From NCBI RefSeq assembly GCF_001005315.1, contig NZ_LBMG01000029.1:1-64000 (forward strand): a stretch of 64,000 nt of DNA. The letters are read 5' to 3'. The notes beneath the pieces were generated by a model. It was not told the origin of the DNA and made no database searches. It was given only the letters and a program-made list of their open reading frames with translations. A program made the position numbers and the translations under genes. Source of the stretch: Kordia jejudonensis. Lineage in GTDB: Bacteria; Bacteroidota; Bacteroidia; Flavobacteriales; Flavobacteriaceae. Positions 1-8,922 of the stretch are shown here, in pieces (the first letter of the stretch is position 1; each line of letters starts with the position of its first letter).

Positions 1-43
1 TCCATAATAATTAGTTATCCATCATTCAGATAACCAACCAAAC

Positions 44-958
44 TCAAAAATGCACAAAATTCCGTGGGTTTTTAACTGTCAATAACTCCGTTTTTTTCTT
101 TTCATTGACATGCGCATACATTTGCGTGACGTTAATAGAACTATGCCCCAAAAAATGTTGAATATATCGAATATCAACATCTTCCTCTAATAACAAAGTC
201 GCAAAAGAATGTCGGAACACATGTGGCGTAATAGTCCGCTGAATATTAGCTTTCATAGCATACTTTTTTACCAAAAAACGAACAGATTGTGTAGAAATCG
301 GATTCCCAAAGCGGTTGATAAAAAAATACGAAGAAGTATCAATCATAGTTTTAAATGACAAATAGTTGTTTTGTAAAGCTTCTTGAGTTGCCGTATTTGT
401 TATCGGAACATTGCGTTCCTTATTTCCTTTTCCAAGTATCCGAATAGTTTCAAAATTAGCACCAATATTTTCCTTTTTTAAACCACACAATTCAGACACT
501 CTAATTCCAGTTGCCAACAACAATTCAAGTATGGCAACATTGCGAATTGCTTCCTTATACTGATATGAATTCTTAGTGTTAACACTTGCTTTTTCAGCGT
601 ATACATTTTTCAGAATAGCGTTAATTTCTGCAATTGATAAAATTTTAGGCAATAGCTTTTCCAACTTAATCTTGATACGGACTTTATGAAACGGATTTGT
701 TTCAATTGCTTCTTCAAACTCTAAAAAAGAAAAAAAAGTTTTCAACGTAGCAACTTTTCGTTTCATCGTACGGGAAGCAAACTTTGATAATATACCTAAA
801 TACAATTTTAAATCATCTTTCGTAATCTTTGTAAGATCGTCAGTCTTCAAAAAAGTAGCAAACTGACGTAAATCTGTTTCATATGCCTTCAATGTTTTTG
901 GACTTAATTTTTTTTCTATCTCACAATGAAATAAAAAAAAAGAAATTTCTTTCTTCAT
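44..958 (-). CDS. Tyrosine-type site-specific recombinase (XerC/XerD-like integrase)
   Basis: A 304-residue DNA breaking-rejoining enzyme. The N-terminal SAM-like core-binding domain covers about residues 3-90. The catalytic domain follows, with Arg153 in ATGIRVSEL, His246 and Arg249 in TPHVFRH, His272 in LGHSS and the nucleophile Tyr281 in TQMYAHV, so the full catalytic set is present. Length is normal for Xer-like enzymes. It stands alone here: the divergent neighbour is a metallopeptidase, and no excisionase, att-like repeat or phage gene is visible. It could be an accessory integrase from an element extending left of the window or a solitary Xer paralogue. Family call firm, biological role open. 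Confidence 0.9.
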   Translation of the reverse strand: MKKEISFFLFHCEIEKKLSPKTLKAYETDLRQFATFLKTDDLTKITKDDLKLYLGILSKFASRTMKRKVATLKTFFSFLEFEEAIETNPFHKVRIKIKLEKLLPKILSIAEINAILKNVYAEKASVNTKNSYQYKEAIRNVAILELLLATGIRVSELCGLKKENIGANFETIRILGKGNKERNVPITNTATQEALQNNYLSFKTMIDTSSYFFINRFGNPISTQSVRFLVKKYAMKANIQRTITPHVFRHSFATLLLEEDVDIRYIQHFLGHSSINVTQMYAHVNEKKKTELLTVKNPRNFVHF

Positions 959-1061
959 AAATAAAAAATAGGTTTAAGGGGAATTCAACAATGTTCAAAA
1001 AGCTAAAGATCACATAATTTTTTGACTCTTGTATAGAATGTTAAGATCATGAATCAAATTA

Positions 1062-1069
1062 TATTTTTG
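1062..1069 (+). promoter_or_regulatory. Bacteroidota -7 box (TATTTTTG) for the M3 peptidase
   Basis: TATTTTTG matches the Bacteroidota sigma-70 -7 consensus TAnnTTTG exactly and lies about 40 nt before the ATG at 1110. No well-spaced TTG -33 element is obvious, so this is a consensus match only. Confidence 0.45.
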
Positions 1070-1109
1070 TTCAAAAAACTGTATCTTGTTGTTCTTAAAA
1101 TTTCTAAAA

Positions 1110-3242
1110 ATGAAACAAACCTCAATAGCCATTATGAGTAGTATTCTGCTATTTGCTTCCTGCAAAGATGCTACTTCCGAGAAAAAATCAGAAACCGCTA
1201 TGAACGATAATCCATTATTGACCGAATGGAACACACCTTACGGAGTGCCGCCTTTCGATAAGATAAAAAGTAGTGACTACTTACCCGCTTTTAAAATAGC
1301 ACTAGAAGAAAATCAAAAAGAAATTACTGAAATCAGTGATAATTCCGAAGCACCAACATTTCAGAACACTATTGAAGCGTTAGAATTTAGCGGAAAATAT
1401 CTCAACCGATTGCAACGTATATTTTATGCCGTAAATGGTGCAAATACAGATGATACTTTAAAAGCTGCCGCCAAAGAAATCACGCCTGCAATTGCTACTC
1501 ACAACGACTTTATCAATTTAAATGCAAAACTGTATGCGCGTGTAAAAGCGGTGTACGATCAAAAAGACAAACTCAATTTATCAGCCGAGGAAACACGTTT
1601 ATTAGAAGAAACACACAAACGATTTGTTCGAGCAGGAATTAGTCTCAAAGGAAAAGCACAAGACCGTTTACGCGAAATCAATACGCGATTGGCAAAACTA
1701 AGTGGCGATTTTGGAGAAAATCTATTAGATGAAACCAATGCTTTTGAATACCACATAACTGACAAGAAAGACTTAGGAAATCTTCCTGAAAGTTTAGTTT
1801 CTCTTGCGGCTGCAGAAGCTAAAAAAAGAGGTCACGAAGATGGATATTCGTTTACATTGCAACGTCCAAGTATCAATCCTTTTTTACAAACGTCTCCAAA
1901 CAGAGAAGCGCGCAAAGCATTATTTGATGGCTATGCCATGCGTGCCAATAATGACAATGAAAACGACAACAAAGCTATTTTAAGTGAAATGGCTACGTTA
2001 CGTTTGGAAAAGGCAAAACTATTGGGCTACGATTCGCATGCCGCTTACATTCTGTCGGATAACATGGCAGAAACTCCCGAAGCTGTATATGATTTCATGG
2101 ACAAACTCTGGCCGTCTGCGTTAGCAATGGCGAAATCAGAGCGTGAAGCCTTAGCGAAGAAAATGAAAAGCGAAGGTGTTTCTGGAACTTTTCAAGGAAG
2201 CGATTGGAGATATTATGTAGAAAAAGTCCGTAAAGAACGTTACAACTTTGATGAAGAAGAAACACGTCCGTATTTTGAAGTAAATACAGTACGAGATGGT
2301 GTTTTTGCACTAGCGAAACAATTATTTGGTTTGACATTTAAGGAAATGAATACTGTTCCGAAATGGCATGAAGATCAACAAGTATTTGAAGTATTAGAAG
2401 CCGATGGAAAACACTTAGGAATCATTTATATGGATTTCTTTGCACGCGAAAGTAAACGTGGTGGCGCTTGGATGAATGCTTTACGTAGTCAAATGAATGT
2501 AGACGGTATGGTAACGCCAATTGTAACCAATAACTTTAATTATCCTGCTCCTTCCGGAGATTCGCCATCGCTATTATCTTTTACGGAAGCGGAAACCTTA
2601 TTCCATGAATTTGGACACGCGCTCCACGGATTATTCTCAAATGTAAAATACGAATCGTTGTCAGGGACAAACGTTCCAAGAGACTTTGTTGAATTCCCAT
2701 CGCAAGTAATGGAAAATTGGATGAGTGAACCGCAAGTATTGCGAATGTTTGCGAAACATTACAAAACTGGAGAAGTAATTCCTGATGCAATGATTAAAAA
2801 AATGAAAGATGCCAATTCATTCAATGGTGGTTTTGCTACGGTTGAATATATGGCAGCAGCATACTTAGATATGGCTTGGCATTCTAAAACAGCAGATATT
2901 CCAACAGATGTAAATACTCTTGAAAAACAAGCAATGACAGAACTAGGTTTAATTGATGAAATTATTCCACGATACAGAAGCACCTATTTTGGACACATCT
3001 TTTCAAGTCCAGTAGGATATTCATCTGGATATTACAGCTACTTATGGTCAGAAGTATTAGATGCAGATGCTTTTCAAGCGTTTAAAGACACAGGAAACAT
3101 ATTTGATCCAGCAACAGCAAAACGCTACCGTAAAATGTTGAGCATGGGCGGATCGCAACCTGGAATGGATTTATATGTTGGATTTAGAGGTACGAAGCCT
3201 GAAATAGATCCTTTACTAAAGAAAAAGGGATTTGTAGAATAA
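1110..3242 (+). CDS. dcp: M3 family metallopeptidase, peptidyl-dipeptidase Dcp type, lipoprotein
   Basis: Zinc oligopeptidase that removes dipeptides from peptide C-termini. The M3 zinc motif HEFGH is at about residues 499-503, inside the characteristic LFHEFGHALHG. The ATG at 1110 is preferred over an in-frame TTG at 1086 because it gives a clean lipoprotein signal (MKQTSIAIMSSILLFASC) with the lipidated Cys near position 18. That suggests an envelope enzyme, unlike cytoplasmic E. coli Dcp. The length of 710 residues is normal. It is followed by a bidirectional terminator shared with convergent rpmA. Family assignment is firm; specificity (Dcp or oligopeptidase A) is inferred from the overall pattern. 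Confidence 0.93.
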   Translation: MKQTSIAIMSSILLFASCKDATSEKKSETAMNDNPLLTEWNTPYGVPPFDKIKSSDYLPAFKIALEENQKEITEISDNSEAPTFQNTIEALEFSGKYLNRLQRIFYAVNGANTDDTLKAAAKEITPAIATHNDFINLNAKLYARVKAVYDQKDKLNLSAEETRLLEETHKRFVRAGISLKGKAQDRLREINTRLAKLSGDFGENLLDETNAFEYHITDKKDLGNLPESLVSLAAAEAKKRGHEDGYSFTLQRPSINPFLQTSPNREARKALFDGYAMRANNDNENDNKAILSEMATLRLEKAKLLGYDSHAAYILSDNMAETPEAVYDFMDKLWPSALAMAKSEREALAKKMKSEGVSGTFQGSDWRYYVEKVRKERYNFDEEETRPYFEVNTVRDGVFALAKQLFGLTFKEMNTVPKWHEDQQVFEVLEADGKHLGIIYMDFFARESKRGGAWMNALRSQMNVDGMVTPIVTNNFNYPAPSGDSPSLLSFTEAETLFHEFGHALHGLFSNVKYESLSGTNVPRDFVEFPSQVMENWMSEPQVLRMFAKHYKTGEVIPDAMIKKMKDANSFNGGFATVEYMAAAYLDMAWHSKTADIPTDVNTLEKQAMTELGLIDEIIPRYRSTYFGHIFSSPVGYSSGYYSYLWSEVLDADAFQAFKDTGNIFDPATAKRYRKMLSMGGSQPGMDLYVGFRGTKPEIDPLLKKKGFVE

Positions 3243-3261
3243 TTTACAAATCCTTTCCAAC

Positions 3262-3295
3262 AAAAAAAGCCTGAACAAATGTTCAGGCTTTTTTT
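3262..3295. terminator. Bidirectional intrinsic terminator between dcp and rpmA
   Basis: A GCCTGAAC/GTTCAGGC stem with a short AAAT loop is flanked by A7 on one side and T7 on the other, so it can work in both directions between the convergent dcp and rpmA genes. Confidence 0.88.
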
Positions 3296-3313
3296 ATGTA
3301 ATTTAAATCTTAA

Positions 3314-3574
3314 TTATGCTTCGAATGGTTCGATAGACACATAAGATCTGTTGTTTGCTTTCTTTGTGAATTTCACAAGTCCGTCAACTTTTGCATGTAA
3401 TGTATGGTCTTTTCCCATATATACATTTTCTCCTGGATTGTGAGTAGTACCTCTTTGTCTAACGATGATATTTCCAGCAATTGCTGCTTGTCCACCAAAA
3501 ATCTTAACTCCTAATCGTTTCGATTCTGATTCTCTACCGTTTTTCGAACTACCAACTCCTTTTTTGTGAGCCAT
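3314..3574 (-). CDS. rpmA: 50S ribosomal protein L27
   Basis: An 86-residue ribosomal protein bL27, whose N-terminus reaches the peptidyl-transferase centre. The typical start [16 protein letters not shown] and the conserved stretch [15 protein letters not shown] are present. There is no N-terminal cleavable extension of the Firmicutes type. It lies 42 bp downstream of rplU in the usual rplU-rpmA order and shares the rplU promoter. Ends at a bidirectional terminator. Confidence 0.98.
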   Translation of the reverse strand: MAHKKGVGSSKNGRESESKRLGVKIFGGQAAIAGNIIVRQRGTTHNPGENVYMGKDHTLHAKVDGLVKFTKKANNRSYVSIEPFEA

Positions 3575-3616
3575 TTTCGTAAGGTTTTATTTTGTTATAC
3601 TTAAGTGATTTTGCAA

Positions 3617-4264
3617 TTATGCTTTACCACCATCTAATTCATCTTGCCATTTCTTCAACTCATCCCACTTTCCGTCAGCAGCTAATTGAGCTTGTGCTGG
3701 CCAAGTATCAGTTACGTGATTTCCACGAACTCCTGAGATAATTTCAGAAATTTTTGCTGGTTCTGTTTTTGCCAATTCAGCAAAAGTTGAAATTCCAGCT
3801 TCTACCAAAGTAGATGCGATTTTAGGACCAATTCCTTCAATCTTTTTCAAGTCATCAGCTTTAGTTGCTGTAGCTTTTTTAGCAGCAGGTTTCGCTACTG
3901 GCTTAGCTTCTTCTTTTTTAGCTTCTTTCTTTGGTGCTGCTTTTTTAGCTCCTGAAGCTACAATGTTTTCAATAACAATTTCAGTTAAAGACTGACGGTG
4001 TCCGTTTTTCACACGGTAACCTTTACGTCTTTTCTTCTTGAAAACAATAACTTTATCACCTTTAAGGTGCTTTAAAACTTTGGCCTCTACTGCGGCTCCG
4101 TTTATAGCTGGGGCGCCAATCGTAACTTGTCCGTTGTCATCTAATAAAAGAACATTGTCGAAAGTAACTTTCTTTCCTTCTTCTACAGCTAGACGATGTA
4201 CAAATACTTTTTGGTCTTTCGCAACTTTAAATTGCTGCCCTGCCATCTCTACAATTGCATACAT
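3617..4264 (-). CDS. rplU: 50S ribosomal protein L21 with C-terminal helix-hairpin-helix extension
   Basis: Ribosomal protein bL21 occupies residues 1 to about 103 (MYAIVEMAGQQFKV start, VFKKKRRKGYRVKNGHRQ near residues 75-91). It is followed by an Ala/Lys-rich linker (about 107-136) and a helix-hairpin-helix-like module (DLKKIEGIGPKIASTLVEAG, about 138-157, continuing to the C-terminus). At 215 residues it is about twice the usual bL21 length. Related extensions occur in other Flavobacteriia, so this is probably a lineage trait and not a recent fusion. The role of the tail is unknown; HhH modules usually bind nucleic acid. First gene of the rplU-rpmA operon. Confidence 0.95.
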   Translation of the reverse strand: MYAIVEMAGQQFKVAKDQKVFVHRLAVEEGKKVTFDNVLLLDDNGQVTIGAPAINGAAVEAKVLKHLKGDKVIVFKKKRRKGYRVKNGHRQSLTEIVIENIVASGAKKAAPKKEAKKEEAKPVAKPAAKKATATKADDLKKIEGIGPKIASTLVEAGISTFAELAKTEPAKISEIISGVRGNHVTDTWPAQAQLAADGKWDELKKWQDELDGGKA

Positions 4265-4306
4265 AGCGTATCGTTTAATTAATTAATTTTATCCAAAAAA
4301 TGGACG

Positions 4307-4336
4307 CAAATATACATCTAATTAATTAATCTACAA
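4307..4336 (-). promoter_or_regulatory. rplU-rpmA promoter, TTG-N19-TATATTTG
   Basis: On the minus strand a TTG (4336-4334) is followed after exactly 19 nt by TATATTTG (4314-4307), which fits the Bacteroidota -33/-7 consensus TTG-N17-23-TAnnTTTG. The -7 box lies about 43 nt upstream of the rplU ATG. This is the best complete promoter seen in the window. Confidence 0.8.
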
Positions 4337-4354
4337 ATACTTCAACAATACTTT

Positions 4355-4792
4355 CTATGAGATATTCCAACTTGGTTTAAATTTCTGCATAAATAACAGA
4401 CTTAAAACCACTGCCGAAGCAAAACCTTCTATCAATATAATGAAGAGTAAAATGCCTGGTTCTGAGGTATGACTTCCCAATCCCATTGCCATTATTTTTT
4501 CTGCAAAAGCGGTATCAATATGAAAAATATAAATTCCCATGAAAAGCGTAAAAAGCAAAGTAGCTACAAAACCAGCAACAATTCCAGCTTTGAATCCGTC
4601 AAAATAATTGAAACGAGCACCATTTTCTGCTTTTACATCTTTAATAATTTTATAAATACCAAATGCTACAATAAGTCCATTGAGTAAACGCAACCAAGGA
4701 TTTTCATGCATTCCAAACAATCGTACGAGTAAAAAATATAATATCAACCCTAACGCGATGAATCCTCCATATTTTAATGCTTTCTTTTCCAT
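4355..4792 (-). CDS. DUF4199 family membrane protein
   Basis: A 145-residue integral membrane protein with four predicted hydrophobic segments (about 10-28, 33-50, 68-90 and 110-130). The pattern, with GLILYFLLVRLFG near the N-terminus, the conserved NGARFNYFDGFKAGI loop and a final pair of helices, is that of the Bacteroidota DUF4199 family, whose function is unknown. It stands alone between rplU and the divergent M16 peptidase operon. Confidence 0.75.
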   Translation of the reverse strand: MEKKALKYGGFIALGLILYFLLVRLFGMHENPWLRLLNGLIVAFGIYKIIKDVKAENGARFNYFDGFKAGIVAGFVATLLFTLFMGIYIFHIDTAFAEKIMAMGLGSHTSEPGILLFIILIEGFASAVVLSLLFMQKFKPSWNIS

Positions 4793-4961
4793 TTTTAATT
4801 TTTTTATATTCTAATTAGTAATCAATTGATAGTCTTTAAATTACAAAAAATCGAGTACATGCCAAAATATTCTTAAAATTCTTTTATTTCTTGTATGCTG
4901 TAACATTTTTATAGAACTTGCGTCACATACAAAATAACTCAAGTAAAAAAGTAAAAACGCA

Positions 4962-6290
4962 ATGAAAAAAAGATTATTTTCAATAGCCTCTTTGCTGCTT
5001 TTCGGGTTTCTTTCCCAAGCACAAGAAGTTAAGTTTGAAGAATATGATTTAGACAATGGTCTACACGTAATTCTTCACCAAGACAATTCGGCTCCTGTGG
5101 TCACTACAGCTGTTATGTATCATGTAGGAGCAAAGGATGAAACTCCAGAGCGTACAGGATTTGCTCATTTCTTCGAACATTTACTTTTTGAAGGAACAGA
5201 AAATATAGAGCGTGGACAATGGTTCAAAATCGTTTCTTCTAATGGAGGAAGCAACAATGCAAATACTACAGATGACAGAACGTATTATTACGAAGTTTTC
5301 CCTTCAAATAATTTAGAATTAGGATTATGGATGGAATCAGAACGTATGCTTCATCCTGTAATTAATCAAATTGGAGTTGATACTCAAAATGAAGTTGTTA
5401 AAGAAGAAAAAAGACAACGTGTAGACAATCAGCCTTACGGAGGTATTCTTGAAAACATCAAGAAGCACATGTTTAAAAAACATCCATATAAAGGAACTAC
5501 GATTGGAAAAATGGAGCATTTAGATGCTGCTACTTTAGATGAGTTTTTAGCTTTTAACAAAAAATATTACGTGCCAAACAACGCTACGTTAGTCGTTGCT
5601 GGAGATATTGATGTTGCTGCAACTAAAAAGATGATCAAGGATTATTTTGGAGCTGTTCCTAGAGGAAAAGATATCGTTAGAAGTTTCCCAAAAGAAGATC
5701 CTATTACAACACAGTTCCGTGAGAAAGCATATGATCAGAACATACAAATTCCTATGATTATATCTGCCTACAGAACACCTTCATTCAAAACAAGAGATGC
5801 AAGAGTTTTAGATATGATTTCTTCTTATTTAAGTAATGGAAAAAGTTCTAAATTATACAAACGTTTAGTAGACGAAAAGAAAATGGCATTAGCTGCACAA
5901 GCAGTAAACATTAGCCAAGAAGATTACGGAATCTACGCTGTATTGGCACTTCCTTTGGGAGAAAATACTTTGGATGATTTGATTGCTGAAATGGACGATG
6001 AAATCAAAAAAATACAAACAGATTTAATTTCTGAAAAAGATTATCAAAAACTTCAAAACAAATTTGAAAATTCATTTGTAAACTCAAACGCAAGTGTACA
6101 AGGAATTGCAAATTCTTTGGCTAGATACAATGTTTTATACGGAGATACGAACTTAATCAATACGGAAATTGATATCTACAGATCAATTACGAGAGAAGAA
6201 ATCAGAACCGTAGCGAACAAATATTTAAAACAAAATCAACGCTTGATTTTAGAATATTTACCAGCTGAAAAAATAGAAGAAAAAAAATAA
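4962..6290 (+). CDS. M16 family zinc peptidase, catalytic subunit, exported
   Basis: A 442-residue pitrilysin/processing-peptidase-type enzyme. The inverted zinc motif HFFEH is at residues 69-73, with the third zinc ligand expected in the downstream EVVKEEKRQR stretch. A signal peptide (about 1-20, ending FLSQAQ) predicts export to the periplasm. Only one M16 pair of domains is present, so it probably works with the next gene, as in other bacterial M16B pairs where one chain is catalytic and the other is not. Gap to the partner is 99 bp. The physiological substrate is not evident. Confidence 0.93.
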   Translation: MKKRLFSIASLLLFGFLSQAQEVKFEEYDLDNGLHVILHQDNSAPVVTTAVMYHVGAKDETPERTGFAHFFEHLLFEGTENIERGQWFKIVSSNGGSNNANTTDDRTYYYEVFPSNNLELGLWMESERMLHPVINQIGVDTQNEVVKEEKRQRVDNQPYGGILENIKKHMFKKHPYKGTTIGKMEHLDAATLDEFLAFNKKYYVPNNATLVVAGDIDVAATKKMIKDYFGAVPRGKDIVRSFPKEDPITTQFREKAYDQNIQIPMIISAYRTPSFKTRDARVLDMISSYLSNGKSSKLYKRLVDEKKMALAAQAVNISQEDYGIYAVLALPLGENTLDDLIAEMDDEIKKIQTDLISEKDYQKLQNKFENSFVNSNASVQGIANSLARYNVLYGDTNLINTEIDIYRSITREEIRTVANKYLKQNQRLILEYLPAEKIEEKK

Positions 6291-6389
6291 AAAGATAATG
6301 AAATGAGTCAGTGCATAATTTAAACAATGTAAGTTTAAATTTTCTGACGAATTCCATCTGACCTTTTAAAAAACATTAAAAAATAACAG

Positions 6390-8480
6390 ATGAAAACAAA
6401 AATATTTTCACTCCTTGTATTGTTTTTAGCCTCGCTAACAATGCAAGCCCAAATAGATAGATCAGTGCAACCAAAACCAGGACCTGCACCAAAGATCAAT
6501 ATTGGAAAGCCCGAAACTTTTACACTAAAAAACGGACTTACGGTAATGATTGTAGAAAACAACAAATTACCGCGTGTTTCTGCAACACTTACTATTGACA
6601 ATCCGCTTGTGTTAGAAGGAAAAAAAGCAGGACTCACGAGCTTGGTAAGTTCATTATTAGGAAGTGGTTCTACTTCTATTTCTAAAGATGACTTTAATGA
6701 AGAAGTTGATTACTTAGGCGCTAATTTAAACTTTGGTTCACAAAGTGCGTTTGCAAGTTCGCTTTCAAAATATTTCCCTAGAATTATGGAATTAATGGCT
6801 GATGCCGCTTTAAATCCTAATTTCACATCGGAAGATTTAGAAGCTGAAAGAGCTAAAATTTTAGAAAACCTAAAATCGGAAGCAAAAAGTGTAACTGCTA
6901 TTGCAGGAAGAGTACAATCGGTATTGGCGTATGGAGCAAATCACCCTTACGGAGAATTTATTACGGAAGAAAGCATTAAAAGTGTAACGCTTGACGATGT
7001 AAAAGCATTTCACAGTAAATATTTCAAACCAGACAATGCATATTTAATTGTTGTTGGGGACGTAAAAGCTAAGAAAGCTAAAAAATTAATTAAGAAACTT
7101 TTCAACAAGTGGGAAAAAGGAACTGTTATAGCTGATACGTTTGATACAGCAAAAAATCCTATGACAACAGAAGTAAACTTCATCAACATGGACAACGCTG
7201 TACAATCTGAATTAAGTGTTCAGAACACCGTAACATTGACCATGAAAGATGATGACTATTTCCCTGTATTAATTGCCAACAACATCTTAGGTGGTGGTGG
7301 AGAAGCACGTTTATTTAACAACTTACGTGAAGACAAAAAATTCACATACGGTTCGTACTCAAGAATTGGAAACAACAAAAAAACAGTTTCTACATTCAAA
7401 GCTACGGCGAGTGTACGTAATGAAGTAACTGATAGTGCGGTTATTGAAATTTTAAAAGAAATTAAAACCATTACTACAGAATTAGTTTCTGCGGAAGAAC
7501 TAAAAAATGTAAAAGCAAAATACGTTGGAAACTTCGTTATGGGAATCGAAAGACCTGCTACGGTTGCAAACTATGCTTTGCGTATCAAAACACAAGACTT
7601 ACCAGCAGATTTCTATGAAACGTATTTAGAGAAAATCGAAGCGGTTTCAAGAGAAGATGTATTAAGAGCTGCCAAAAAATATTTCCAAAAAGATAACTTA
7701 CGAATAGTAGTTACCGGAAAAGGAAGCGAAGTAGTTGATGCTTTAGAAAACTTAACATTTGACGGAAAAAAGATTCCTGTTAAATATTTTGACCAATATG
7801 GAGCGCCAACAAAAAAGCCTGAATTCAAAAAGCCAATTCCTGCTGGCGTTACAGCACAAACGGTAATTGACAACTATATCAAAGCCATTGGCGGAAAAGA
7901 CAAATTAATGTCTGTTACTTCAATAGTTCAAGAAATGGGCGCTTCTTTCCAAGGAATGGATATGTCAATGGTTTCAAAACGCAAATCTCCAAACCTTTTT
8001 ATGGTTGATGTAAGCATTGCAGGAATGGGAAGTGTTAACAAGCAAACATTTGATGGCGAAAAAGGTTACATTGCTGGACAAGGTCAAAAAAGAGATATGC
8101 CAGCAGAAATGCTAGCTGACATGAAATCTCGTAAAGGATTATTTCCAGAATTAAACTATGATTCTAGTAAAACTACACTCAAAGGAATTGAATCTGTAGA
8201 TGGAAAAGATGCATACGTTATTGAAGTTGAAAAAGCTAACGGAGATAAAACATCTAATTTTTACGATGTAAAGTCTGGTTTAAAAATTATGGAACGTTCA
8301 ATGGTAAAAGGTCCTGGAGGACAAGAAATGCCACAAGATCGTATGTTAGGTGATTACAAAGAAGTAAATGGTATAATGATTCCACACGCGATGATTATTC
8401 CTGCAGCAGGACAAAAAATTGAAATGATTGCTGTTTCTACTAAAATTAATGAGCCTTTAACAAAAGCTGATTTCGAATAA
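6390..8480 (+). CDS. M16 family peptidase, non-catalytic partner with LolA-like C-terminal domain
   Basis: A 696-residue exported protein (signal peptide about 1-20, LASLTMQAQ). The M16 fold runs to about residue 455, but where HXXEH should be the sequence reads LTSLVSSLLGSGS, so the zinc site is missing. It does keep the late M16 features, such as the GGGGEARLFNNLRE loop. Residues about 485-696 form a separate beta-rich domain (VIDNYIKAIGGKDKL, then YDVKSGLKIMER) resembling outer-membrane lipoprotein-carrier-like folds. Probably the substrate-guiding chain of a heterodimer with the preceding gene. Followed by a strong terminator. Confidence 0.88.
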   Translation: MKTKIFSLLVLFLASLTMQAQIDRSVQPKPGPAPKINIGKPETFTLKNGLTVMIVENNKLPRVSATLTIDNPLVLEGKKAGLTSLVSSLLGSGSTSISKDDFNEEVDYLGANLNFGSQSAFASSLSKYFPRIMELMADAALNPNFTSEDLEAERAKILENLKSEAKSVTAIAGRVQSVLAYGANHPYGEFITEESIKSVTLDDVKAFHSKYFKPDNAYLIVVGDVKAKKAKKLIKKLFNKWEKGTVIADTFDTAKNPMTTEVNFINMDNAVQSELSVQNTVTLTMKDDDYFPVLIANNILGGGGEARLFNNLREDKKFTYGSYSRIGNNKKTVSTFKATASVRNEVTDSAVIEILKEIKTITTELVSAEELKNVKAKYVGNFVMGIERPATVANYALRIKTQDLPADFYETYLEKIEAVSREDVLRAAKKYFQKDNLRIVVTGKGSEVVDALENLTFDGKKIPVKYFDQYGAPTKKPEFKKPIPAGVTAQTVIDNYIKAIGGKDKLMSVTSIVQEMGASFQGMDMSMVSKRKSPNLFMVDVSIAGMGSVNKQTFDGEKGYIAGQGQKRDMPAEMLADMKSRKGLFPELNYDSSKTTLKGIESVDGKDAYVIEVEKANGDKTSNFYDVKSGLKIMERSMVKGPGGQEMPQDRMLGDYKEVNGIMIPHAMIIPAAGQKIEMIAVSTKINEPLTKADFE

Positions 8481-8502
8481 ACCATATTTATTTTTAATAT
8501 AT

Positions 8503-8542
8503 AAAAGCTGAAAGTTGTGTACATAACTTTCAGCTTTTTTTT
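8503..8542 (+). terminator. Intrinsic terminator of the M16 operon
   Basis: AAAAGCTGAAAGTT and AACTTTCAGCTTTTTTTT pair around a small TGTGTACAT loop, giving a long stem and a T tract 20-60 bp after the second M16 stop codon. Confidence 0.9.
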
Positions 8543-8570
8543 AGTTTAATTAATAAATAAGATATATTTA

Positions 8571-8609
8571 CTTACATTTATAAAAATATTTTTAATTAAA
8601 AAATGTAAG
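8571..8609 (+). promoter_or_regulatory. Perfect 9-bp inverted repeat ending 3 nt before the small-peptide start codon
   Basis: CTTACATTT (8571-8579) and AAATGTAAG (8601-8609) are exact inverted complements separated by 21 A/T-only bases. The right arm ends three bases before the ATG at 8613. It could be a dimeric operator over the promoter or, if transcribed, a hairpin that hides the start region. Function is inference. Confidence 0.5.
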
Positions 8610-8612
8610 ATT

Positions 8613-8828
8613 ATGAGTATAAAAAAGATGAAATCATTTAAGGTTCTAACGAAAAAGGAACAGAAAGAATTAGTTGGAGCAAATATTAATCCTATAAAAT
8701 CTTGTGAAGCACAAGCAACACTTTCAGCAGCAATAGACGCTTACGGCGAACACTTTTTCCAAGAGTTTTATGAAATGTATTACCAAATAGCCTATGAGAA
8801 TTGCATCAATGGAACTTGGGATTCTTAA
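8613..8828 (+). CDS. Small GG-type leader peptide (bacteriocin/RiPP-like precursor)
   Basis: A 71-residue peptide whose N-terminus carries LTKKEQKELVGA, close to the ComC/bacteriocin-type double-glycine leader seen in many Bacteroidota small secreted peptides, with Gly-Ala in place of Gly-Gly. The predicted core of about 48 residues has two Cys (KSCEAQ and YENCING), many aromatic residues and a C-terminal WDS. An alternative start at the second Met (codon 6) is possible. No ABC peptidase-transporter or modification enzyme is nearby; the preceding genes are an M16 peptidase pair. Coding status is supported by the leader pattern and composition; function unknown. Confidence 0.65.
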   Translation: MSIKKMKSFKVLTKKEQKELVGANINPIKSCEAQATLSAAIDAYGEHFFQEFYEMYYQIAYENCINGTWDS

Positions 8829-8882
8829 AATTAATTTCCAATAGAAAACAGCTGGAAATTGTCCTAAACAAAATAAAATCTA

Positions 8883-8922
8883 AAAAAAGCTGAAAGTTAT
8901 ACTGATTTTTAGCTTTTTTTAG
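8883..8922. terminator. Weak terminator-like hairpin after the small peptide
   Basis: AAAAAAGCT and AGCTTTTTT arms flank an imperfectly paired 17-nt centre. The hairpin overlaps the last codons of the convergent EamA gene. It resembles an intrinsic terminator usable from either side, but the stem is weak. Confidence 0.45.
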
